A stretch of 64,000 nt of DNA from Asterochloris sp. CNOR1 (Eukaryota > Chlorophyta > Trebouxiophyceae > Trebouxiales > Trebouxiaceae), in the NCBI GenBank assembly GCA_963969365.1, contig OZ017750.1, forward strand, positions 2,790,001 to 2,854,000. The letters are read 5' to 3'. The position numbers and the translations under genes were made by a program. Below are positions 1 through 13,100 of the stretch, piece by piece. The notes under the pieces are model-generated. The model saw only the letters and a list, made by a program, of their open reading frames with translations. It did not search any database and had not been told where the DNA came from. Numbering within the stretch: position 1 is the stretch's first letter; every line of letters begins with the position of its first letter.

Positions 1-3000
1 CTGCCTGCAGCTGCTGCACATGCTGCTGCAAGGCAGCGGGGCGACAGCAGCAGACCTGCTGCTGAGGCAGGCTGCAGCTGCCAAGTGCATTGCGGGGTGC
101 CTCAAGGGAGGCCAGGGTCCAGCAGTGAGCACCTCTGAGATCCACGCACACGTGTCAGGGGTGCTGCAGTCATGTTGCTTTGCTGGCCTTGTGGATTGGT
201 CAGTGCCACAAAGGAGGCAAGTGACAATGGGGAGCCATGCCAACTCACGCACACAGGCCTGCACTACCTGCTGCACATCATGGTGCTTGACTGACCCAGT
301 CTCCCGGTGGCACACCCCTGCTTGGCTATGCCTGTGACTTCATGATGTTGAATTCTATGCTTGCATTGACAGTTTGTGTGGAGCCTGTGGGGCCCTTTGC
401 TGCGCCTGCCTCAGCAGACAGCTGCTCAGTGCCTGCCAGCCTGCCCCTCCCTGACGAGCCAAAGTCTCACATGCAAAGCATGGGTGGCCACTTGTTGTGC
501 CGTGCTGCGGTGTAGGCCCAGGCAGCAGCTCTGGCAGTGTTGGAGGTCTGCAGCACTGCTCAGCTGTGGGTAGGCCGCCCTGGAGTGGTGGCCAGCCTTG
601 TGACCCTGGCATCCCAGCCTGCACATGCACAGCAGGTCAGTGTCTTTGTGTAGACAGTCATTGGCCTACATGCCCTCGAGGGCCTGCTGCAGGCCGGGCA
701 CAGCGTTGCTCTGCACACAGCCTATAGAGTGTGTGCCTTTCGGAGCCCAAACTCATCCAAGAGATCGCCAAGGTTCCACAGCAAGACTGTGCCATACCCT
801 CCTGACCACTCGAGCAGCGCCAGGTCCTCAGGTGGCCCGCTGCAAAGTGTACACGCCGCTGCCACCGCCTGCAGGCCATCACGGCCCTGGCTGGCCTGTC
901 CACCACAGGTGCAGGCTTCCTCGACGCCCTGCATGCCTGCCGTGGTGGGCAGCACCTGGTGCAGGCCGTGCTTCAGCAGCCGCCCCAGGGAGAGTGCATC
1001 GAGGCGGCGCTGCGCTTGCTGAAGGTGCTGGTGGCAAGCAGCGCAGCTCACAGGTGGGGGACAGCACTCAATGTGTCACCTGACTCTGCCCTGCAAAAGA
1101 GACTTGACCCAGGCTACATACTCAGCAGCAGGTGCCAAGCATCGTGCAAGCTTGCCTTGCTCAGGGGGAAGTCAGTCCAAAGTTCAACTGTCTGGCACAG
1201 AGTGTTACTGCCCCTCCTGAATTGCCAGTGGCAGGCAGCACAGCCCACAACTGACAGGAGCAGTCATCATGTTTTCTTGACTTGACTTGCTGGGGGTTGG
1301 GGACCCTAGACACGTCCAGCAGCCTGCACACCGGTAGGCCGTACAGTCTGACAGGTTTGAGGACCTGCCTTCCTACCACAAAGGTCCAACAAAATTGCCA
1401 GGGCAAAAACAGCAGCAGCTTGAGGAGGCTGACCTTTCCATACAGATCCGCTGTCTGTGTCAAGGTACTGGCAGCCAGCAGCAGCACAGCCTAAAGATGG
1501 GGGACCAGTCACCACATCGCCTCAGTGGCATGTTGTGCAGCATGTCCCGCAGGGAGCAATGCAGTCTGGCTGAGCGTCGCTGAGGGTGGCTGCTCCTCAA
1601 AGGTGTTTCTGCGAGAAGTCAGCAGTCAACACATAAGGAAGACCAGTCACCATGCTACTTCAAGATTGGGTGTTTCCTGTCTATTTGTTGTGAAGCTTTG
1701 CTTGCCTGAGGCGCCTCCAGACCTCCTGCATTGCAGCCCACATACGGGGAGTGCCGTCCTCAAGTGACCTCAGGACTGGGGTCAATCATGTGGAGTGCAG
1801 GAATGCCAGACTTCCTGGCTGTGTGCAGCACCACAGTGGCTTGCAGAGCCACGGCGGCTGGACCTCTGGACAGGCTTGAAGGCTGCTTCACCTTTGTGGC
1901 ATGCAGCAGGTGCTGCGTTGCGTTTCAAGGCAGTGTCTGTGAATCTCAAGGGCTGCAGGCTGCTGGCCTTCACATGGCATGAGGTTTGGCTGCAGGGCTC
2001 TCTTGCTGAAACAGAAGGGCCCCCGCTTCCTGATGAAGGCCCTCCAGACCAGCCGGGAGGGCAACCGGCAGCTGTCAGGGGGCATCCTGGCCATCCTGGC
2101 AGGCGCCAGCACCTGCGGGGCTGTCAGTGCGGTGAGCCCTCATTGTCAGCTGTTATGGGATGCAGACAGCATTGTGCACATGAGCAGTGTGCCATCAGCT
2201 CACTGCTGGCGTGTGGTGAGCCATGCCTGCCTGTTACCATTTCTTGCGCCGCACCTGCCTGTTTTCACTGGCAATGTATGGCAGAGGGTTGTGCTGAGCA
2301 CCACCTGAATGTGCAGCAGGGCCTGACTCTGTTGGTGGCTAACCCAAGGCCCTGTGCGCTGTTTGTTACATCTGATGTGTCAGGACCCGAGTGCTTCAGG
2401 TATGGCAGCAACCTTGAGAGGAGCCCTCCTGCGCTGCACAGCAGACCTTGCCTGCTTCATGCAACAAAGTGGCCTGTCTTGAAGGATTCAGGCCAGGGCT
2501 GTCTTTTCCTGCGTATTGGCAGGCGCATGCCTGTTTAGACCACAGGCGCTGCCCTGTCTGCTGCACAGGGGCTGCACTGGTCGCCCATGCGCGGTGTCGT
2601 TCACTTTGCACACTGATGCGCAAGCTGTGCTGCCAGCTGCAGCAGGGTAGGACGGGGCTGCACTGGGCAGCTCACTTTGGCGACGCCTCCCACCTGCGGG
2701 ACCTGCTGCACGCCTCGCTGCCAGGGGAGCCTGAGGCTGCTGACGCCAGCGGGAGCACTGCCCTGCACATTGCTGCCGAGAACGCTCACACGTGAGTCGT
2801 CCAGACCCTCTTGGTCATCTTGCAAGGGGGAAAGACCAAACGTTTAGCGGCTGCACAGGCTGCAGGTCACTCCAGCCTGAGCTTTCAGCCCAGTGTTGCC
2901 CTTGACGAGCGTGCGCCATGAAATAGTGATCGCCCTTTGACTTGCCCTGCTCTGAGGTTCCTACCAGGTTGACGCTCAAGCACTCTTGCAACTGAAGAGG

Positions 3001-6000
3001 TTTGCTGCCAGGACCCCAGGTCGCTGGCCCATGCACAGCTCCTTGGGACCCGCTGGTCACACCTACATGGCTATCACCCGCTCTCACAGGCTGTGCCCGC
3101 CGGCCCACCTGCAGGCCCTGCGTGTCTCGCCTGCTGTTGCATGGCTGCGACACTCAGGCCCGCAATCAGGCCGGGCACACCCCTCTGGACCTGGCTGTTC
3201 CAAAGAGCAGCACTGCTCGCCTGTTGGAGGAGGAGGCGGGCGCCCGCAGCTACCTGGAGCAGCAGAGGCCTTGCAGCACAGGTAGGCTTGCACTTGACTG
3301 GTCGGTGTTGGGTTGCTGAGGTAGCCAGGATCTCCCGGTCAGCTCCCTGGGGCAGCAGAGACCCTGCCATGCATTGTCTAAGCCTGTGTGATTGTTTCTC
3401 TGGATAGCTTGTGTTTTGTTTGGCACCTGGAGCTCCCTGGAGCAGCAGAGCCCTGGCCATGCAGGCAAGCGACCGTATCCGTGTTGCATGCCAGACAATG
3501 CTGGCCACAGTTTCTGGACTTGCATTGTGGTGAACAGGCGGGCCTCATCGGCTGCCTGCATCAGCTGAGAGGCCCTGGCGCGCAGCTGCCTGTGCCAGAC
3601 GAGCATCTGATATCCTCCATGCGCAGTACGCAACGCCCATCGTGATGCAAGGTTAAAAGGTAACTGCCTTGAGCTGCCACAAAGCTTGGCAGCCAAGCAG
3701 CCAGTAATTGAGCTATTGCTTACGCCCGCAATGTTGCTGGGACACCGGTGCAGTGCCAGCGTGCTCTCCTGTATTGCTAAGGGGCTGCCTCATTGCCCCT
3801 GCAGTGCTACTGGGGAACAACAAGCCAATGCCTGGAGGTCCCAGCCGTTGCAGCCTGTGCCCTCTGACTGGCCAGCTGGAGCTGCTGAGCGACGCACCTG
3901 CCAAGGCTGACAAGCGTCGTCTGCCAGGTGTAGAGCAAAGTTGCATCGAGCGATGCTCTCCACTCATTGTGCTGCGCTGCACATGCTGCAAGCAACCCTG
4001 TACTGAGATAGCATGCATGCTGCAGCCAGACTGCCGTTCCCCAGCCACTTTGAAGTGTCCACAATGCGCCTGCACTTACACCGCAGCTGTGAGCAGGCAC
4101 TGCCTGCCATGTTGGCAAGCCCGAGCAGCCTTACTCCATGCCTAACATGCACATTCTGTACTCTCATCATCTTTGACGACTGTGCAGGGCTGAAGCGCCT
4201 GATGCGGGGGTCACACCCGCAAAAGGTCCCCAATGCTGAGCCTGTGCGCACGTGCCTAGTGCTGCCCTACTGGGTAGAGATGCAGGAGGTGGACCCCATG
4301 ACCCTGGAGCTCAACATGGCGGTGCCCGACCGCATGCTGGGTGGGTTAAGTAGGGCTGTGCAGTCGTGTAGGCTGAACTGGCCCTGCATGTGTGTGGCAA
4401 ATAAAGAGATAGAGACAGCGCCAGGCTGCCATGAGGTGCGTGCAGCTGTGCCTGGCCACACGCTGGATGGGCTGCGAATGACTTTGCAGATGTTCACAAT
4501 GAGCTGGCTTTGGGGTCTGGGTTTCAGTCAATGCAATGGAGGGTGGCGCTGACTGACTGCATGCGAGGTGAGTTGCATGCAGACGTGTAGCAGAATAGGC
4601 GGGAACTGAGCAGTGACCACGGAGCTTGACCTGGCAGTGCCTAAAAACATTGTGGGTCAGTGAGGTGGCATATGGCATGTGCCTCATGTGATGCAGCCTG
4701 TTTCTCCAACCAAGCAGCCGTAGCTTGGCTGTGGCTGACTGTATGCTGGGGTGTCGCTGGTTGCGCATCCTCCAAGCATGCTCCTTGCTTGCTGACACTG
4801 AACGTCCAGTGCAGTTTATAAGAGTGTCCAGGGTGGAAAGTCAACCTGGTAAATGCTGACTGCATGCTGAGGGGGTTGCAGAGGGCTTTTATGTTGAGCT
4901 CATCATGATTCTGTCTGCTGAGCACGCGCAGTCAGCAGGTGCACTGTGAGCAAGCTGATGCTGGTTGTGGCTAGGACGTCGGCCAGGCGACTAAAGCAGC
5001 TCATGGCTTTGTCTGCCTGTGCACAATGTGATTTCAAGCTCTCTCGCTCCTTCCCTGCAGGCATGGAGGGCATTGGCCTGATGCACCGCGCAGTGACCTA
5101 CAAGCGCGTGACCATCAGCATGTGCACTCCTGGGGAGCTACGCAGGGCCATCAAGGCCATGCTGCGCCGAGGCTTCCCCGCGCTGGTCCGGGCCAGGCAG
5201 ATGCTGCAGGCACTCAAGCAGAGCAGCAAGGTGCGAGCAGCAGGATCAGCCTGGGCATGGCACACCTGACAGTGCGTCAAACCCTTACCTGTGCAGGTTT
5301 GAGCAGCGTGAGCTTGCTTCACCGGTATGGACCAGGCTGGACTGCTGTGTTCCTTGCTGGTTTCACAGGAAGTCAACACTGGTGCTATCCCAAGACACAG
5401 CCGAGGCAAGACTGACCCCCCTGCACTGCTTTGCAGGAGGGAGGCAGCAATCTGCAGGAGCAGTACGACACCATGCAGGACGCCATGCTGGCAGCCATCG
5501 CAAGGGTGAGCTCATTACTTGATGTTACTCAGTGGTGTGTTATTTTGGTCCTGTGCACCCACCACTGCTTTTGGCCTGCCCTCGCCACGGCCTGCTGTTG
5601 TGGGTCTGCTGCCAAATTGAGCTGTCCACCACACTCTGTGCATCAAGTGTGAGGCAGTGCAAGTGCACCCTGCCTCTGAGCAGGGCTGTTCCTGCCACCA
5701 AGGACTATGCCTGCATGCAAGGCATGCCTGCCCCACGCCTGATGAAAGCGCCTGTTTAGGTAACTTGCGCGTTGGGCCACAGCTGTGCAGGCTCTGACAT
5801 GTGCACGGGCTGCTGCTGCAGCTGACGGCCTTTTGCGCCAGCGGCGAGCTGGAACCCGGGTACGTCAAGGACGCTGGCGACCATGCTGCAATGCTGGAGC
5901 GGGCCCGGCTGCAGCTGGCTGCCCTCACTCTGCTGCAGCAGAAGGCTGCTAAAGTGAGCTGCCTGCCAAGTGGCATGCACAGTAACACCCTGGAGCCTGC

Positions 6001-9000
6001 CATCCTGCGCCCACTGTTCACACCAGTCACAGCAGAGAGCTGTAGTGCCTTCTTCATGTGCTCTGTGCTTATGTTGCTGCCTTGTTAGCTGTGCTTTCTT
6101 GCTCGCACACTTTGTGCATGTGCACGTCCGTTTTGACTGGCAGACAGCTCCACCTCTGTGCGTGCAGATGCTGTCTGGAGGTGCCGTGCAGCCGTCCAAG
6201 CTGGCTGCTCTGGAGGTGGAGACCACAGGTGGGGCTCCTGCTTTGCCATTTGGCAGCTGTGTGCAGTTTGAAGTGGCCCATGGCATGTGGCAACACTGGT
6301 CTGGCACGCTACAAAGCAGCTGCACGTTTTCCTTCAAGTCCTGGCGTGGATGCCATGCAACAGCCTGGCTTCAGATGCTACCTTTGCAATCAGCTGTGAA
6401 GTAGACGAGCACAAGTCACTCTCACCATGTGCTGACGTTGACTGATGCCCCACCCCCATGCAGAGGCTGCAAACGTTGACCTGAACCTGACCTCATACCC
6501 CTCATGGGCCGCACGGCAAACAATGCAACGCATCGCTACCTTGTGTCATGCAGAGGCAACAGTGCTGGCCTGGACGCGACTGTTCACTGCGAGAGCAGCA
6601 AGCTGAATCAGTGCTGCTTTCTGTGATGCAGGGACAACAGAGGCCAGCCTGGACACCAGTGCTGTCTCCAGCACTGGCCTCGCTTTGCCACTGCAAACCG
6701 CCAGGGGTGACCCGGCAGCCTCGCCTGACGTGGGAGGTCCTCAGTCGCCCGATCTCTCCAGTATCAGTGCTGCGAGCACGGCAGTTCTGCCCAGCGAGGC
6801 CACACATGGTCGCACGTCCAGCGCTGGCACCACTGCCAGCGGCGACAGGCTGCGCCTAGGCAGCACACCAGCACGTGCGCCTGCATCAGGTGCCGCCCCA
6901 CACTGGTAGCATGCGATTGTTGAGCCAGTGAGGCCACGCATGACCACATGACCATGAAACAGCTTGAATTGCATGGCACCTGCACCTGTGCCAGGTCTGC
7001 AGGGGATATCTTGGCGCACAGAGTGATTGACCTGCTCACTGGAGGAGCACGCAGTCTGCCAGCTCAGGCAGCAATTCAGGGCTTGCACTGTTCCCGGCAG
7101 TGCAGCCATAGCTGTGTAGGCTGAACCAGTGTGTGCAAGCTTGCCACTCCATCAGCCAATGAATGCAAGCCAACCTGACCGCCCGCTTTGTGCTTCTGCA
7201 GGTACCGACATGGTGGGAGGCACAGAGGACATTGCCAGCATTGGCAATTTCAGGCTGAACCCGGTGCTGCTGGCTGCCGGCAATGGCAGCGTGCAGAGCA
7301 GCGACCCTCTTGCGCTGGACAGCCTGTACGCCGACCCGGTGGGGGCAGCACCCGACAGGGCTGCAGAGGCCTGTGCACGTGCAGAGCTTCGCGCCTGGCA
7401 GCAGCAGAATCCTGGGCAGGCCGCGCCTGCAGGGGCTGGCAGTGCGCAAGCTGGGGGTGTACCTCCGTCCATAGCTGCTAGTGAATCTGGAATGCTGCAC
7501 GCTGCAGCAGCTGGCGACAGCGATGCTGGCTCTGGACACGCGGCTGCAGGCCAAAACCAGTTGGCAGGCACCAAGCCAGCTGCAGCCCAGCATAGTTGTG
7601 TGGGCACAGCCCCACCACCTGCTGCTGTCCGCGGCCTGCTGGCACACGCTGGTGCCACCAGCACTGCTGGCAGCGACGTCGGTTGCGTGTCTGCAAGCCT
7701 GGAGGGCGCCATCCCTGAGGGGCACACCACTGTGGGGGAGCTGTCGCGGGCGGTGGTGGGAGCTGTGGCTGCGCAGGTGGAGGAGGCTCTTGACCGTGCA
7801 GTGCAGGTGAGATCTCCATGTGAGGTTCGGCCATATCATGCTAATGCAGGTGCTGCAGTGGATGGCTGTGCAGCTCGCCTAGCCAGCAGTCCTGCACCCG
7901 CTCCAGATCGTGCAACCTGCTGCCATACTGGCTGGTCTGTGCTTGCTTGACACACTGATGCCCAGTCTTGATGCTTCATCCCAGCAGCTGACGAGCTGAC
8001 AATCCTACATATTGATGGACAGAGTGCAACCTGCACACCTGAAATTCCGCTCAGCATGCCCTGAAGCTTACCCAGCACGCGATCCTGCACCATCCTTACT
8101 CAATGCCACCCCTCAGAGTCTGCTATAGTCACATATCAGGCAGAGCTGCAGCTGCCTCATCAAGATTGGACCCAGCTCACCACTCTTTGCTGCCTTCTTG
8201 GCTCTCAGCCTGACCCTTGTCTGCTTGTGCCCTGCAGCTGACCCAGCAGGCTGTCCTGCACTTGCCCCAGGGTGTGCAGCCTGCCACAGCTGTGGACGAC
8301 ACCATGGCGGCGCTTCAGCAGGTCACTGCCGACAGCATTGCCCAGCTGGCAGAGCTGCTGGAGACCGCGATGGCGCAGGCCGCAGCTGTCACGGCAAGCA
8401 ACATGGTGAGGCTGGGCTGCTGCAAGACCAAAGCTGCTGCACTGCAAGGCTGAGCTGTCCGGGCAACGTGGAGCAAGCAGGCATGTGTGAATGAGCAAGT
8501 GCTGCTTCTGCTGCCACAGACAGGGCCTCCCACCAGCTCCAGCCACAATTTGGCAGTGCAGCAAGGCATTGCTGAGACTGTGTGGGTGGCATTCACATCA
8601 GTGCTGCTGTGCGTGCTGCAGGTGCACAGTGTTGGTGATAAGCGAGCTGAGGCGCAGGCCCTGGTGGCGGAGGCAGTGGCTGACAAGCTGTCCCCCAAGG
8701 CAAGCCCCTGTGCAGTACTGCCACAGATGCTCGTTGCTGCCTGAACTCGGCTTGGACTGCGCCCCTCAGCCCGATTTGTGCCCTGCCTGGCGTCTCAGCT
8801 GTTCTACTATATGCTGTCAATGTCAGCACAGTACAAGAACCGTCTGTTACCAGGATTTATGCCCCTTGCATCCACTAGGCACACCTGCAATTCACCAGTA
8901 TCTAGCGTCAGCCACAGGCCAGCAGCCTGGTAACGGTTCATCACACTGATCGTGCAGGGCAAGGCTACAGGCTTCTGCCAGGCCCCCCTGCTGGTGTGTA

Positions 9001-9857
9001 TCAGCGGCACCAGCAGCCCGTCGACTGCAGCGCGGGGCCCCAGCTCTGCAGTCAGGGCCAGCCAGGGGACATCGCCTGCCGACAGCCAGGGCAGCCGCGT
9101 GACCGCCGCTGTTGGCATGCGTGCAGTGCGGCAGCTCATGCTGTCGTGGCCTGATGCTGCAGTGGAGGCTGCCCAGGCTGGGGCTGAGGGGGAGGGCAGG
9201 CAGCTGAGTGGGCAGCTGAGCCGGCAGCAGTCGCTGCTGAGTCAAGGGGATGCGGGGCTGCAGGCGGTGTTTTCCAAGGCACCTGCCAAGTCGGCAGCTG
9301 ATGCCGCGGTGCAGTGCACTGGGGATGACCTGAGCCCCCTTGGCACACTGACCGAGCCGCACATGCAGGCATCACATGGCAAGGCAGCCCCGCCTCAGTC
9401 GGCAGTAGGCAGAGAGGCAGGCACGCCCCCCTGCAAAGCCCCTGCCAGGCCCTCGCATGCACAGCAGGCCAAGCGCACCGCAGCAGCCGGCAGGAGGGCA
9501 TCTACCTTGCCAGCAGGCTCTACCCGGAAGGCCAAGGCAATGCCTGGCAGCACCACACCTGCAAACAAGGTCCGCTTGCCGGCTCCCGGCAGCCTGGCCC
9601 TGCCCGGCTCAGAGTCCCGCACCAGCACCAGCAGCCCAGGCAGCTCAGGCTCAGCGGCCCAGGCAGAGGCAGTCCTTGCCCTGCTGACGGTGTCCCCCGG
9701 CGGCAGCCTGATGTCACCGGGCGAGGTGGCGGCTAGCGGCGAGGCGACGATGGAAGCTGCAAGGACTGCAGCTGCGGGCGTTGCTGCTGCAGCAAAACAG
9801 GCTGCAGCTGCTGTGGAGGCAGCAGCAGGCAGGTTCACCAACTTTGCTTATATATGA
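1..9857 (+). CDS. Armadillo-like/ankyrin-repeat protein with long disordered tail (5' end outside window)
   Basis: I do not recognise a specific ortholog. Exons that chain with consistent phases are 875-1053, 1996-2131, 2643-2791, 3115-3281, 3805-3927, 4188-4340, 5061-5230, 5437-5505, 5822-5953, 6168-6228, 6632-6889, 7202-7806, 8238-8405, 8622-8699 and 8958-9857 (1115 codons plus stop). A further exon at about 11-115 (LLHMLLQGSGATAADLLLRQ) suggests the gene starts left of the window; what links it to 875 is unresolved. The first exons are Leu/Ala-rich helices of armadillo type. Exons 2643 and 3115 give two ankyrin repeats (GRTGLHWAAHFGDASHLRDL; NQAGHTPLDLA). A conserved-looking helical part follows (4188-5953). 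From 6632 to the stop the product is low-complexity Ala/Gly/Ser/Thr, ending in an Ala-rich helix. The intron at 8700 has a GC donor. The likely role is protein-protein binding, by family only. The gene could be joined to the next one. Confidence 0.62.
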
Positions 9858-10177
9858 TGGGGCTGCAGCCTGCAGCAGCTGCTTCACCAAGCCTTCAGCA
9901 TGCCATCGTGCCTTCCCTTAAACGCACGAGCCCACTGCACACTGGCTGACACCCCCTTGGACAAGCCTGCCGTCTCCTGTCTCTACTCACTGTCACTCCA
10001 CCACTCTCTACTCATTGTCACTCCACCTTGATGTGTGCCTTCAAACAACCAATCGTCCTCCTGGAATGTTCCTGACAGCGGCCATGCCTGGTGGCATAAT
10101 CACCGCAGCTCACAGGCCCCTCTGCGGACTATGACCCCTGCATATGGCCATTGTGCTGCACAGGCACTCTGCCCCTC
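9858..10177. other. Intergenic spacer between two disordered-protein genes
   Basis: No gene is seen. It contains two copies of a 25-bp unit (CTCTACTCACTGTCACTCCA and onward) at about 9981-10005 and 10006-10030. It should hold the 3' untranslated region of the gene ending at 9857 and the promoter of the gene starting at 10178, unless the two are one gene. Confidence 0.4.
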
Positions 10178-13100
10178 ATGCTCTCATCACTGCCAGGCTG
10201 CTCTGCAGAAACCCCTTCCCCTGACGGCAGCAAGCAGCTGGGGGGCCGCCGCATTGTGTGGGACAGGACGCCCCTGGCCGAGGCCACCAGCGAGTCTGCC
10301 CACAAGCAGCTCGTACACGTGCCAGCCAGCGCCCCTGCCCAGCAGACAGAGGGGGTGGAGCCGGCGGGGACAGACAAGTTCCTGGCACTGGAAACTGCAG
10401 CAGAGGCCGATGGCGATGGAGGTGAGCTTGCCGTCCAGCAACCTGCCCCTGCTAGAGAGGGCTGCAGTGGAGAGACAGAGGGCGACGCAGGTGCACCTGC
10501 CATCCTCAGCACCCTGTCTCTGAGCTGCAAACATGTTGCGCTGCTGACTGCTGCGGCAGGGGCAGTGAGCAACGCAGGCAACGACAACACACGACCAGCA
10601 CCAGCGTGTGTGGCTGTCTGTGCATGGAAGCAGCTGCGCAGACAGCTTCCTGGCAGTGGAAACTGCTGTCGCAGGTGCAGCTGCCACAATTTGTGCTTGT
10701 ACCTGGCAGCCCTGGCGGGGAAGAAGTGTCCAGCAACCCCTGTCATTATTGCCTTGCGGCGTCAAGAGGCGACCAGTTGCAATGCAGCACGCTCTAGAAG
10801 AAGTCATCACGTCTTTGCCGGTGGTTCTCATGCTGCATGAGGCATGCTGACATGCAGCACGCTTATGAGCTGTGAGAAGCCAGAAGATGTGCTCACTGCC
10901 AGCCTTTGTGCTTCAAGCACCAGGTGCAAGCGGGGCGGATAGCACAGCATATGCCACCCCCTGAGCTGGGGCAACATCATGGCTGCAGACGATGAGGATG
11001 CGCAGCAACACACTGTGGCGGTACGCTTGGAGGATGAGCAGGGTCCTCACACTGCAGGTGAATCCCTGTCAGGGTTGCTCTGCTGACGCAGCTCACTCAG
11101 CTAATAGAGGCAGCTTCCGAAGCAGCTAGTGAGACCAGCTTTATTCAACCTGAATGTCCATGTGCTGAAGTCTTTGAGCAGCTTTGCATGAGCTGCACTG
11201 TGACTTTGCTGACCTGCTCGTCGCTGCATCTCAGCAGCTGGGACACCATCTGCATGGGCATGTGCCAAGCTGTAGCTGTCCGTTCATAGGCATGTGAGCT
11301 TTGGAGTGCTGCTCTTGGGCGGCCGCACCCCGACTTGTGCTGAGAGAGCGCTCAGGTGGCAAGCTGAATTCTGGTTGGTTAAGCGTTTGCCTGCTGCCTG
11401 CTTTTCTGTCCTGAGTTCTGTTGTGGCCCCATGCAGGTCAGCTGTCCCTGGATGAGGTAGCTGCCAAGGACCACGCAGCTGCTCTCGCCGTGGGCCTGCT
11501 GGCTGCAGAAGCCTTCCCTCAGGAGTTCAGCAGCGACAGCCCGCACGCGCTGCTTTCGGCAGCAGCGCCAGAGGATGGCCGGCAGGAGGGGCTGAGCAGC
11601 AGCGGCCCAGGATTGCTGCCTACTGAGGGGCTGGTGGGCCCTCCCTGTGCAGGCGGTGAGGGGCTGGAGGGGTCCAGGGCTGCACCAGGCATGTGGGGCA
11701 CACAGTCCATGGGAGGCTCCATCTCGTCTGCCAGGCTGCCATGTCAGCCAGTGGCGGCCAGCACTGATGCTGACGCTGCCTGGGCTGCTGATCTCCCAGC
11801 AGAGCTCTCAGCTCGCAGGACCTCAGATGCAGCCCATCACCTGCCAGCTGCCGCTCAGCCTGGACCAGCAAATGCCCCTGCAGCCCCTGAGCCCTTCTCA
11901 GACATCACAGCCCCGCTCACCAGCAGCCCAGCGGGGCCTGCACCCAGCGCACAGGGCGCCGGCAAGCCCTGTGGGAGCAGCAGGGTTGCGAGAGGCCGCA
12001 GCAGCCCCCACACCCCTTCAGACCCGGCGGTGCAGCTGCAGCCAAAGGCAACAGTGCAGCCGGGTGCGCCCATGAAGGCTGTGCCCTGTGGCAGCAGCAG
12101 TGGCAGCAAGCAGGAGGAGGGTGGCATGGAATGTCAGCGCAGGCAGCTGGACTTCAATGGTGCTGCACCTCCTAGGGAGCATGCCGCACTATTTGAGAGC
12201 AGTGCAGGAGACCTGGACGGCAGCACGGTGCCCCCTAGGGGCCCTGCCGCCCTATCCGCTGCCAGCCATAAAAGACGGGAAATGGGGCTGCAACAGGCTG
12301 TGGGGGAGTCAGGTGAGGGCTTTGTGCCTGTCCTTGCTGTTGCGGGACAGCAGTCTGCCTTCGATCCCAGCCGCATTGTCGTAAGGTTGAGTCAAGCAGC
12401 GAGAGGGTCTGCTGCACACTGACGAACCCAGCATCATTACCCTGCCTGTTTGTGCATGCTGGTCCTTCTTTGGAAGGAACGCTGCACTTGGCCTGCAGGT
12501 GCTTTGGAGGAGTTTGGGCTGTGCATCCCAGCCAATGCTGATGGCATGACGCCCAGCAGGCTTCTGCCTCCACCAGCGCAGTCTGCAGGCGCTGAGGCAG
12601 CCATCGGCGCTGACCTGCTGCCCTCACGGCTGCCCAGAGCCCCAGTTGCATGGGAAATACCCACGGGCAGCCGGGCAGTGCAGCATGCAGCTGGAATGGA
12701 AGCAGGCAGCAGCCGCCCTGGGGATGGTGAGGCTGCTGGCAGCACAGGCATGGAGCAGCTCACCTCCAAGCCCTTCGAGCGCTTTGGGGCAGTGAGCGGG
12801 CAGGTCTTGACAGCCTGGCAGCCCGAGGGCAGCAGGGCAGAGGCGCCCCAGGGGAGCCCTACTGTGCAGCCACACCTGGTGACGCCCAGCCAGGAGGCCA
12901 CCAGTGCGCAGGCGCTGGTGGAAGCACCTGCAGAGCAGGAGGTGGCAGCCAGAGGTGCTGACCCAGCACCTGCTGCGCTAGGGAGGGCAGTGGCAGAGCA
13001 GGGGCCAGCCATGGCTGGGGCCATACTGGAAGCTTGCAAGGCTGCTGCAGCACCCAGGGCGGGGGCCATCAATGTCCCACAAGGAAGCAGGGGCACAGGG